Shown here piece by piece: positions 1 to 6,437 of a DNA stretch of 14,650 nucleotides; position 1 is the first letter of the stretch, and each line of letters begins with the position of its first letter. Under the pieces are notes generated by a model. That model saw only the letters and a list, made by a program, of their open reading frames with translations, searched no databases and was not told the origin of the DNA. The translations under genes were made by a program, and so were the position numbers. Source of the stretch: Paludibacter sp. UBA5753 (GTDB taxonomy: Bacteria > Bacteroidota > Bacteroidia > Bacteroidales > Paludibacteraceae); assembly GCA_002427615.1 (NCBI GenBank), contig DIFH01000144.1, positions 18,310-32,959 of the forward strand. Direction: 5' to 3'.

Positions 1-24
1 AAATAAAGGATGCTGAGTAGTTAC
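1..24 (-). repeat. Terminal arm (type A) of a repeat element cut by the window edge
   Basis: Read on the minus strand, this begins GTAACTACTCAG (24 down to 13) and continues CATCCTTTATTT. It matches the left end of the element at 3052-3293 in 21 of 24 positions, all three differences being transitions. The same 12-bp end also occurs at 3282-3293 and 14467-14478. The element itself would lie to the left, outside the window. The end sits 27 bp before the pirin start codon, so upstream signals of that gene may lie in element DNA. Confidence 0.6.
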
Positions 25-51
25 AAAAAACTAAAGTAAAAAAACAGGAAA

Positions 52-762
52 ATGAAAACAATATTACATAAAGCAGAAACACGCGGGCACGCCAACCATG
101 GTTGGCTGAATACGCATCACACCTTTAGTTTTGCTAATTATTACAATCCCGAACGGGTTCATTTCGGCGCATTGCGCGTGCTGAACGACGATTGGATTGC
201 AGGCGGCGAAGGATTCGGAAAACATCCGCACGACAATATGGAAATAATTACTATTCCTTTGAAAGGAACCGTAGAACACCAGGACAGCATGGGCAATAAA
301 GGAATTATCAACACGGGCGAAGTGCAGGTAATGAGCGCCGGAACGGGCATTTTCCACAGTGAATATAACCCGAACAAAAAGAAAGAACTGGAATTGCTTC
401 AAATATGGGTTTTCCCGAACAAAAAGAATGTTACCCCGCGCTATGAACAAATTTCGCTGGCAGATTTGGAAAAGCCTAATGAATTGTATCAAATTTTGTC
501 GCCAAATCCCGATGATCCGGGTGTTTGGATTCACCAACAGGCTTGGTTTCATCTTGGCGATTTACATGAAGGTTGGGAGGGAAAATACACATTGAAAAAT
601 CCGGATTCAGGAATTTACGCATTTGTAATTGAAGGAGATGTAACTATTGCCGGAAAAGAACTCAAACGTCGCGACGGAATGGGAGTCAACGAAACTGCCG
701 AGATTGAAATTAAAACAAATTCACAGGTTAAATTACTGTTGATGGAAGTCCCAATGAATTGA
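52..762 (+). CDS. Pirin family protein (YhhW/quercetinase-like bicupin)
   Basis: A 236-aa cytosolic protein of the pirin family, a metal-binding bicupin. Characterised relatives include E. coli YhhW, which has quercetin 2,3-dioxygenase activity in vitro; the physiological substrate is usually unknown. The N-terminal pirin cupin shows the full metal set: H58 and H60 in GKHPHDNMEI, and H102 and E104 in TGIFHSEYN. The C-terminal cupin (about 150-236) carries no comparable metal set, as is normal for the family. The length is close to YhhW (about 231 aa). The ATG at 52 gives the conserved pirin N-terminus, with a weak AGGAAA just upstream. The DoxX gene follows after 56 bp on the same strand, and pirin and DoxX genes are commonly adjacent, so co-transcription is likely. 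A repeat-element end lies 27 bp upstream. Family assignment is firm; the reaction is not. Confidence 0.93.
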   Translation: MKTILHKAETRGHANHGWLNTHHTFSFANYYNPERVHFGALRVLNDDWIAGGEGFGKHPHDNMEIITIPLKGTVEHQDSMGNKGIINTGEVQVMSAGTGIFHSEYNPNKKKELELLQIWVFPNKKNVTPRYEQISLADLEKPNELYQILSPNPDDPGVWIHQQAWFHLGDLHEGWEGKYTLKNPDSGIYAFVIEGDVTIAGKELKRRDGMGVNETAEIEIKTNSQVKLLLMEVPMN

Positions 763-818
763 AATAAAACATCGTAAAATCAAATATATATAAATCAACA
801 AACTACAATTAAAAAAAT

Positions 819-1286
819 ATGATTATGAATACGCTTATTAAAAAGTTTTTCGCAACTGACGTACAAAATTGGTCGTTATTGGTTTCACGCCTTGCATTAG
901 GCATAGTAATTTTACCTCACGGTATGCAAAAAGCATTGGGCTCGTTCGGAGGATACGGAATATCCGGTACTTTGGGATTTTTCGAAAGTTTAGGATTGCC
1001 TGTTTTTCTCGGATTTTTAGGAATTCTTGCTGAGTTCGTCGGAGCAATCGGCGTAATTCTCGGAGTAGGTACCCGTTTTATGGCGCTCTCCATTTTCCTT
1101 ATGATGACCGGCGCCATGATCATGGGCGGACATATCCAGAACGGATTTTTTATGAACTGGAATGGCGTTCTGCCGGGCGAAGGATTCGAATATTTTATTC
1201 TTGTTCTCGGGTTGGCTTTGTCGCTCGTAATTGGCGGCAGCGGTAAATATTCTTTTGACAATCTGATTTCTAAAAAATTGAAATAA
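819..1286 (+). CDS. DoxX family integral membrane protein
   Basis: A 155-aa protein of the DoxX/DoxD-like family with four predicted hydrophobic spans (about residues 19-36, 58-80, 85-107 and 123-143). Motifs typical of the family are visible: SRLALGIVILPHGMQKALG at the first span, the GILAEFVGAIGVILGVGTR segment, and MGGHIQNGFFMNW in the loop before the last span. DoxX proteins sit in the cytoplasmic membrane; several bacterial members are linked to redox or thiol stress, but no function can be fixed here. The start could be 819 or the in-frame ATG two codons later at 825; neither has a strong Shine-Dalgarno. It probably forms a two-gene unit with the pirin gene and is followed by a strong intrinsic terminator at 1307-1346. 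Confidence 0.88.
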   Translation: MIMNTLIKKFFATDVQNWSLLVSRLALGIVILPHGMQKALGSFGGYGISGTLGFFESLGLPVFLGFLGILAEFVGAIGVILGVGTRFMALSIFLMMTGAMIMGGHIQNGFFMNWNGVLPGEGFEYFILVLGLALSLVIGGSGKYSFDNLISKKLK

Positions 1287-1306
1287 AATTCTTTGGACTT
1301 GAATTT

Positions 1307-1346
1307 AACCGGTCTTGTTACAAAACGTAACAAGACCGGTTTTTTT
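1307..1346 (+). terminator. Strong rho-independent terminator after the pirin-DoxX unit
   Basis: A perfect 15-bp inverted repeat (1307-1321 with 1327-1341; the arm begins AACCGGTCTTG) encloses the 5-nt loop AAAAC and runs directly into six T residues (1341-1346). It ends the rightward pirin-DoxX transcript 20 bp after the DoxX stop codon and separates it from the epimerase gene. Confidence 0.92.
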
Positions 1347-1428
1347 ATATCGGTAATTTGACAATAATTTTGCAAAAAATTTGCGTAATTTGCACTCGCT
1401 TGCAATAAGCAAGTTACAAAATAAACGA

Positions 1429-2415
1429 ATGAAAATGAAAGTACTCGTAACCGGAGCAAACGGATTGTTGGGACACCATGTGGTGTTACAACTGCTTGAC
1501 AGGGGAAATGATTTGAAAATCATAATCCGCAGCGAACGGAATATACATTTCGATTTATCGAAAGTGGAAATGACTTTGGGCGATTTTACGAACTATGAGA
1601 CATTGAGAGCGGCAGCCGAAGGTTGTGATGCCATTATTCATATAGCGGCTGTTACAGCAACCGATTTGCTGCATTACGAAGATTACAGCAAAATAAATGT
1701 CGGTGGTTCGGCGCAGATTATACGCGTGGCCGATGAATTAAATATCAACCGGTTGGTTTTTGTAAGCACAGCGAATACCATTGGTTACGGAACAAAAGAC
1801 CGGCTATCGGATGAAAGTGCGCCGATTCAATTTCCATTTTCCAACTCGTTTTACGCCCGCAGCAAAGCGGAAGCAGAAAAACTTTTTGTAGAAGCATCGA
1901 AAAAAACAGGAAGGCATGTCGTTATCATCAATCCTACTTTTATGATCGGAGCTTACGACACGAAACCGAGTTCCGGCAAACTGATGTTGATGGGATATAA
2001 TAAACTGGTGATGTTCGCGCCGAATGGAGGAAAAAACTTTGTGGCGGCGAGCGATGTAGCTACCGCTATTTGCAATGCGCTAACAAAGGGCAGAAACGGT
2101 GAACGCTATTTAACATCTGGTGTAAATCTTTCATTCAAGGAATTTTACGAAATTCAAAGCAAGGTAGGGCAATACAAGCAAAAAATGATTGTATTGCCTG
2201 ATTTTTTATTGGAAATGGCTGGGAAAGCAGGTGATTTAGTCAGATTGTTCGGCGTAAAAACCGAAATTTGCAGCATGAATCTGAATCAACTTACTGTACG
2301 GGAATATTATAAAAACCAAAAAGCTGAATCTGAACTTGAAATGCCCCTGAAATCACTTGATAAGGCTGTTTCAGAGGCATTGGATTGGTTTAAAAAGAAT
2401 GGAAAAATCAGATAA
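1429..2415 (+). CDS. NAD(P)-dependent epimerase/reductase, extended SDR family
   Basis: A 328-aa Rossmann-fold enzyme of the extended short-chain dehydrogenase/reductase class (NAD-dependent epimerase, dihydroflavonol reductase-like). The dinucleotide motif TGANGLLG is at residues 8-15. Further along are HIAAVTA (71-77), FVSTANTIGY with the catalytic-type Ser/Thr (111-120), and the YxxxK pair Y142/K146 in FYARSKAEAEKLF. The PxxMIG segment (about 169-174) matches the loop after the active site. The substrate cannot be read from the sequence; nucleotide sugars, steroid-like or flavonol-like ketones are all used in this superfamily. The frame is open 16 codons further upstream to 1381, but only from a TTG and with no family homology there. 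The ATG at 1429 places the Rossmann strand at the normal distance from the N-terminus; an ATG at 1435 is equally plausible. It is monocistronic by position and converges with the cyclo-ligase gene with a 14-bp gap. Confidence 0.88.
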   Translation: MKMKVLVTGANGLLGHHVVLQLLDRGNDLKIIIRSERNIHFDLSKVEMTLGDFTNYETLRAAAEGCDAIIHIAAVTATDLLHYEDYSKINVGGSAQIIRVADELNINRLVFVSTANTIGYGTKDRLSDESAPIQFPFSNSFYARSKAEAEKLFVEASKKTGRHVVIINPTFMIGAYDTKPSSGKLMLMGYNKLVMFAPNGGKNFVAASDVATAICNALTKGRNGERYLTSGVNLSFKEFYEIQSKVGQYKQKMIVLPDFLLEMAGKAGDLVRLFGVKTEICSMNLNQLTVREYYKNQKAESELEMPLKSLDKAVSEALDWFKKNGKIR

Positions 2416-2429
2416 AAAAACCGGATGAA

Positions 2430-3029
2430 TTATTCAATTATACGGGATCTGGTAATTATTTTATCCATTTTAATGTCATAAGCATCGGTTGGGACTTTTT
2501 CAATTAACTGAAAGTCAAAGCCAATACCTATTTTTATGATGTGTCTGTTTACAAAATATTTGTCATAAAAACCTTTTCCTCTTCCCAGACGGCTTTTGTT
2601 TTTGTCGAAAGCTACACCGGGAACAATAACAAGGTCGATTTTGTTAATATATTCTTTTTGAACGGACGGTTCCCAAATGCCCAGACTTCCCTGAGTCATT
2701 TCATCTTTTGTTAAAAATGGTTTGATAAGCATCTCGTCTTCTTTCACAACAGGAAGTAACATTTGCTTTTTCTTACTCCATTTAATGATAAAATTGTGTG
2801 TAGGAAGTTCATCCGGTAACGACCAATACATAAGCACTGCATTAGCAGCCTGAAATTCAGGCAGCGATTCAATTTTTTCAAAGACCTCCTCAGCTTCAAT
2901 TTCTTTTTCCATTTCTGAAATATGTTGTTTTTTGTGCCAGATATTTTGCCGGATTAAACTTTTTTCAGATAGAACCTCTTTTCTATTTTTTTTAAATAGC
3001 GAAGAAATAATAAATTGTAATTTACTCAT
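2430..3029 (-). CDS. 5-formyltetrahydrofolate cyclo-ligase
   Basis: A 199-aa cytosolic enzyme (EC 6.3.3.2) that uses ATP to convert 5-formyl-THF to 5,10-methenyl-THF, returning the storage form of folate to the one-carbon pool. The diagnostic C-terminal block is complete: VPGVAFD (136-142) followed by RLGRGKGFYDKY (147-158), which forms the ATP/folate pocket. The N-terminal region (SLIRQNI..., about 24-60) and YWSLPDELPT (68-77) also fit. The protein has about 20 residues before the usual family start, but there is no other in-frame Met until residue 40, so the ATG at 3029 is kept. It stands alone on the minus strand. A MITE-like element begins 22 bp before the start codon (3052), so its promoter must lie within or across that element. 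I see no clear TAnnTTTG box in that stretch. Confidence 0.9.
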   Translation of the reverse strand: MSKLQFIISSLFKKNRKEVLSEKSLIRQNIWHKKQHISEMEKEIEAEEVFEKIESLPEFQAANAVLMYWSLPDELPTHNFIIKWSKKKQMLLPVVKEDEMLIKPFLTKDEMTQGSLGIWEPSVQKEYINKIDLVIVPGVAFDKNKSRLGRGKGFYDKYFVNRHIIKIGIGFDFQLIEKVPTDAYDIKMDKIITRSRIIE

Positions 3030-3081
3030 TTAGATATGTTTATTAATAAATGTAACTACTCAGTACCCTTTATTCTTATAA

Positions 3082-3128
3082 CCTTTTTGATTTTCAGTTC
3101 GACAAAGTCGAACTGAAAATCAAAAAGG
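3082..3128. repeat. Perfect 22-bp inverted repeat with a 3-nt loop
   Basis: Arms 3082-3103 and 3107-3128 are exact reverse complements around the loop AAA. The left arm starts CCTTTTTGATTTTC and ends TTCGAC. It is symmetric and could form a cruciform in DNA or a long hairpin in either transcript. Neither side has a poly-T tract directly after the stem, so it is not a standard terminator. It lies just inside the left end of the MITE-like element and upstream of the cyclo-ligase gene. Confidence 0.9.
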
Positions 3129-3147
3129 AGGGGGATTGTTTCATTAT

Positions 3148-3219
3148 CCCCCAGTTGCGCTTCGTTTACTGGGGGTTATGAATACCTGCCTGCCGCAGGC
3201 AGGTTTAGCCCCGTAGGGG
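3148..3219. repeat. Cluster of three GC-rich REP-like palindromes
   Basis: Three short hairpins follow each other: CCCCCAGT/ACTGGGGG (3148-3155 with 3168-3175), ACCTGCCTG/CAGGCAGGT around CCG (3184-3192 with 3196-3204), and CCCC/GGGG around GTA (3209-3212 with 3216-3219). The base composition is strikingly GC-rich against the AT-rich surroundings. The modular build resembles REP/BIME-type intergenic repeats. It occupies the middle of the MITE-like element and may be a later insertion into it. Confidence 0.7.
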
Positions 3220-3232
3220 AAAAGAGTTTAAA

Positions 3233-3293
3233 TACATAATAATCAACTAAATGGCTAATTATTATCAAATTTATTAGAGCGCTGAGTAGTTAC
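3233..3293 (+). repeat. Terminal arm (type B), copy 1
   Basis: This 61-bp stretch matches the reverse complement of 14467-14527 at 57 of 61 positions; all four differences are transitions. It ends with the 12-bp terminal repeat CTGAGTAGTTAC and includes the shared word TTATTATCAAATTTATTAG. It differs beyond the first 12 bp from the type A arm found at 1-24 and 3052-3075, so the two ends of the parent element have distinct subterminal sequences. Confidence 0.8.
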
Positions 3294-3545
3294 TAAAAAT
3301 ACTTAATTTCATTATTTGCAAAAATAAAAAATAAAATTGAATAATTTGCCTGTTTTATGAATTATATTTCAGCAAAACAGCTGTTTATATCAAATTCAAT
3401 ATTTTTTGAATGGATAGGAAACAGACATTCCTATATATTTTTTATGGTTAAAGTTGTTTATTGTAATATTTTTTATATTTTTGAACCGGCTTAAAGATAT
3501 TGTAATGACAGATTTACAATCTTCGTACCTATAATCTTGCGTAAA
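3294..3545 (+). promoter_or_regulatory. AT-rich leader region of the outer-membrane gene pair, with candidate promoter
   Basis: The best promoter candidate is GTTG (3453-3456), 19 bases, then TATTTTTG (3476-3483), matching the Bacteroidota primary-sigma pattern TTTG/TAnnTTTG. It would start transcription near 3490 with a leader of about 55 nt to the ATG at 3546. Upstream are a perfect 12-bp palindrome AAACAGCTGTTT (3375-3386) and an ATTCAA/TTGAAT inverted repeat (3394-3411), which could be regulator sites. No convincing gene is present; the only small ORF (3357-3494, 45 codons) overlaps the promoter. Confidence 0.4.
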
Positions 3546-4364
3546 ATGAAAAGATTAATCCTTGTTTTCTTTTTGTTTTTGGGATGCACTGTAATTTCGG
3601 CTCAAATTTCACCGGTTGTTCCTTCGACCGGTGCAATTGCAAATGCTTCGGTAGCTGATTCAAAGGGTTGGTCGGCATTCGGTAATCCGGCAAATATCGG
3701 TTATGTTGCTGATATGACTTTTGGTTTTCAATACGAAAACCGTTATCTGCTTGCTGAATTGTCAACCAAAAGCCTGAATTTTGTTTTACCCTCCGATTTA
3801 GTCAACACGGGACTCTCGGTTTCCTATTCCGGTTATTCGTTGTACAACGAGATATTACTTGGCATAGGTTTCTCGCGTAATTTTTCAAATAAATTTTCCA
3901 TGGGGGTTCAGCTTAACTATTTAACGGCATACTTTGCCTCGGCTGACAAATACTTTGGGTCTTTTTTCCCTCAAATAGGGTTAAATGTTAGCCTTACTCC
4001 TGCCTTACATCTTGGATTTTCAACATTTAATCCTTTTCAATCCAATATTAAAACCTCGTATACAGTCAAAAAATTGCCTTCAATTTTTAGTTTAGGTTGC
4101 GAATATTTTTTATCGCCGGAATTGGCTTTTCGGGTTCAGGCAGACAAGGAAATAAGCAGTAATTATCGTTTAGCGATGGGAGCCGAATATTCCATACTTG
4201 ACTTTCTCACAGTTAAAGCCGGAGCCTATCATACCGATTATTTAGTGCCCTGTATTGGTTTTAAGTCTGATTTCGGTTCTTTTACTTTTCACCTGAACGG
4301 TGAATTGCACCCGATACTTGGGTTGGTATCCATCGCATCAGTCCAATATTCCTTCAAGAAATAA
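3546..4364 (+). CDS. PorV/PorQ-like exported outer-membrane beta-barrel protein
   Basis: A 272-aa exported protein. Residues 1-19 form a signal peptide (MKR, hydrophobic core, VISA then Gln20), a typical Bacteroidota type I cleavage site; Cys14 lies in the core but the lipobox is poor. The mature part has an early SAFGNPANIGY segment (43-53), the NPA-type turn seen near the start of PorV/PorQ/UPF0164 and FadL-like barrels. After it come many alternating aromatic/polar strands with short turns up to the C-terminal YSFKK. The barrel prediction comes from this strand pattern. It is shorter than typical PorQ or PorV proteins and the role is unknown. The ATG at 3546 gives a proper signal peptide; the TTG three codons upstream is not needed. 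The HhH-barrel gene follows after 20 bp, so the two are probably one operon. Confidence 0.7.
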   Translation: MKRLILVFFLFLGCTVISAQISPVVPSTGAIANASVADSKGWSAFGNPANIGYVADMTFGFQYENRYLLAELSTKSLNFVLPSDLVNTGLSVSYSGYSLYNEILLGIGFSRNFSNKFSMGVQLNYLTAYFASADKYFGSFFPQIGLNVSLTPALHLGFSTFNPFQSNIKTSYTVKKLPSIFSLGCEYFLSPELAFRVQADKEISSNYRLAMGAEYSILDFLTVKAGAYHTDYLVPCIGFKSDFGSFTFHLNGELHPILGLVSIASVQYSFKK

Positions 4365-4384
4365 CTGTCCGGTCATTTTTTATT

Positions 4385-6430
4385 ATGAAACGGTTTACGC
4401 TCTATATATTTTGCCTGGTTGTTCTGCTTTTAACGGATTTAAAAGCACAGGAAAAAACTAATACAATCGAACAATTTATTGCCGATATATTTGAACAATA
4501 TGCTGCCGAGACAGATGAATCCTTAGATTTTGAATCGTTTTACGAAGAGTTGATGGAACTTTCGTATAACCCGTTAAACCTGAACAAAGCAACCAAAGAG
4601 GAACTTGATAAATTACCGTTTCTCACGGATATTCAGGTAGAGAATATTTTGTTTTATATCTACCGTTTCGGAAATTTTCAAACCGTTTATGAATTGCAGC
4701 TCGTAGATGGACTTGATATGACCGATATCAGGAGGATGTTGCCGTTTATTTATGTTGGAGACAGCGAAGTAAAAAGCCAAAAAATTTATGGAAAGGAGAT
4801 TTTCAAATATGGTAAAAACCAGATATTGTTTCGGGTCGACCGGGGTCTCGAGACAAAAGCCGGATATTTAAAAACCGATGACAATTCGACCCAATATCTC
4901 GGTTCGGCATTGTATAATTCGCTGAAGTACCAGTTCAGATTTAAAGAAAGAATAAAATTTGGATTTACGATGGAGAAAGATGCCGGAGAACAATTTTCGG
5001 GAAGTTCACATACCGGATACGATTTTTATTCCTTTCATGCCCAGCTGAATGATATAGGTAAAGTCAAAACTATTGTGGCGGGCGACTTCAGGGCAAATTA
5101 CGGGCAGGGATTAGTGCTTGGGTCGGGGTTTGGAATGGGTAAATCATCTTATGTTCTGAAGGTAAATTCCCATGGTACAGGATTAAAAAAATACAGTTCG
5201 ACCAGTGAAAGTAATTTTTTTCGCGGGGCTGGAGCCACGATGCGTTTTGGAAAATTTGATTTTTCAGTATTTTATTCCAATAAGAATATTGATGGCGATA
5301 CTTTGAACGGGAACTTTGCAAGTATTTACAAAACAGGGCTACACCGTACTATCGCTGAATTTAAAAAGAAAAATACTGTTAACGAGCAAGTTGAAGGATT
5401 TAATACAACTTTTACCCATGCGAATTTGCAACTCGGTTTTACAATTGTTCACACAGCGTTTAATCACAACCTGGAACCCGAACCGGCGACATACAATCAT
5501 TTCTATTTTAAAGGCGATGAACAAACAACCGGTGGACTGAGTTATCGTTTCCGGTTATCTAAATTCAATTTTTTTGGTGAAACGGCGCTGACAAATCATT
5601 ATGCATCGGCAACAGTGAACGGAATAACATTTTCTCCTTTATCGCAGGTAAGTTTCGTTGTTTTAAATCGTTATTTCTCCCCTGAATATGATACTTTTTA
5701 TGCGACTGCCTTTTCCGAGAGCTCAAGAATTAATAACGAAAACGGGTTCTATTTGGGAATGGAAATGCATCCGTTTAAGAAATGGAAAATTGCTGCTTAT
5801 GCCGATAGTTATCGCTTTCCCTGGCCGAAATTTGGGGTAGATGCTCCTTCAGTTGGACGCGATTATTTGATGCAGATTGATTATGCAGCCCGAAGGGATT
5901 TGACAATGTTCTGGAGGTTTAAGTACGAAGAGAAACAAGACAATGAATCTGATTCCGGCCAGACCATGCCTTTGGTTGTTCCCCTTCACAAAGGGTCGAT
6001 CCGTTATCAGTTGAATTATTCTTTCGGAAATTTCAGTTTCAAAAATATCATTGATGGAAATTTGGTTCAAAAAAACCATTCCGCGATGAAATATGGGTTA
6101 TGCGCCTTACAGGATGTTAGTTACAGTTTTACGTCTATTCCTTTAAAAATAGATTTTCGTTATCTGTTTTTCGATGCCGTGGACTATGATAACCGTTTTT
6201 ACGTGTATGAAAAAGATATTCTATATGCCTTCTCCATCCCGATGTATTACGGAAAAGGGAGCAGGTATTACATCAATATGAAATATGATTTGAACGACCG
6301 GATTTCGATGTGGTTGAAATTGGCACAAACGGTTTATGCCGACGACCGTGAGACCGTAAGCAGTGGAAACGAAGAAATACAAGGCAACAGACGATCGGAT
6401 GTGCGGGTCATGCTGAGATGCCAATTCTGA
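4385..6430 (+). CDS. Exported ComEA-like helix-hairpin-helix protein with large C-terminal beta-barrel
   Basis: A 681-aa exported protein with two parts. A signal peptide (1-21, ending LKA before Gln22) is followed by an acidic helical linker (about 25-60). Residues about 63-122 follow the ComEA tandem HhH pattern: NLNKATKEELDKLPF, then RFGNFQTVYEL, then VDGLDMTDIRRMLPFI. The rest (about 135-681) is rich in alternating aromatic strands and ends in Phe, the usual signal for BAM-dependent barrel insertion. The protein is therefore predicted to sit in the outer membrane with the HhH part probably in the periplasm. ComEA-type HhH domains bind DNA without sequence specificity, but the glycine-rich hairpin (LPGIG in ComEA) is LPFLTD here, so DNA binding is doubtful. 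It is the second gene of a pair with the PorV-like barrel. Its function is unknown. Confidence 0.75.
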   Translation: MKRFTLYIFCLVVLLLTDLKAQEKTNTIEQFIADIFEQYAAETDESLDFESFYEELMELSYNPLNLNKATKEELDKLPFLTDIQVENILFYIYRFGNFQTVYELQLVDGLDMTDIRRMLPFIYVGDSEVKSQKIYGKEIFKYGKNQILFRVDRGLETKAGYLKTDDNSTQYLGSALYNSLKYQFRFKERIKFGFTMEKDAGEQFSGSSHTGYDFYSFHAQLNDIGKVKTIVAGDFRANYGQGLVLGSGFGMGKSSYVLKVNSHGTGLKKYSSTSESNFFRGAGATMRFGKFDFSVFYSNKNIDGDTLNGNFASIYKTGLHRTIAEFKKKNTVNEQVEGFNTTFTHANLQLGFTIVHTAFNHNLEPEPATYNHFYFKGDEQTTGGLSYRFRLSKFNFFGETALTNHYASATVNGITFSPLSQVSFVVLNRYFSPEYDTFYATAFSESSRINNENGFYLGMEMHPFKKWKIAAYADSYRFPWPKFGVDAPSVGRDYLMQIDYAARRDLTMFWRFKYEEKQDNESDSGQTMPLVVPLHKGSIRYQLNYSFGNFSFKNIIDGNLVQKNHSAMKYGLCALQDVSYSFTSIPLKIDFRYLFFDAVDYDNRFYVYEKDILYAFSIPMYYGKGSRYYINMKYDLNDRISMWLKLAQTVYADDRETVSSGNEEIQGNRRSDVRVMLRCQF

Positions 6431-6437
6431 CAAGGTT

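Larger units (their letters stand above)
3052..3293. mobile_element. MITE-like non-autonomous element with 12-bp terminal inverted repeats
   Basis: The 242-bp element starts GTAACTACTCAG (3052-3063) and ends with its exact reverse complement CTGAGTAGTTAC (3282-3293). It encodes no credible protein. Inside, from left to right, are a perfect 22-bp hairpin (3082-3128), a C5/G5 hairpin (3148-3175), a 9-bp GC-rich palindrome (3184-3204) and a CCCC-GTA-GGGG hairpin (3209-3219). The left arm resembles the element end at 1-24, and the right arm is 57/61 identical to the end at 14467-14527, so the element looks like an internally deleted or rebuilt copy of a longer transposable element. The 8-bp flanks (TAATAAAT and TAAAAATA) match in only 5 positions, so there is no clean target duplication. 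A GTAA terminus recalls the IS66 family, but that is only a suggestion. Confidence 0.65.

Noticed and set aside
917..1459. A 180-codon open frame on the minus strand across the DoxX gene and terminator
   Set aside because: It is antisense to a clear DoxX gene, runs through the terminator hairpin and resembles no known family.
2404..2455. Possible shared terminator between the convergent epimerase and cyclo-ligase genes
   Set aside because: The arms ACCGGAT and ATCTGGT give only 7 bp with a G-U pair on one strand and an A-C mismatch on the other, with a 20-nt loop; too weak to call.
3357..3494. A 45-codon ORF (starting MNYISAKQLF) in the AT-rich leader region
   Set aside because: Low-complexity, Phe/Ile/Tyr-rich composition, no ribosome-binding site, and it overlaps the predicted promoter at 3453-3483.
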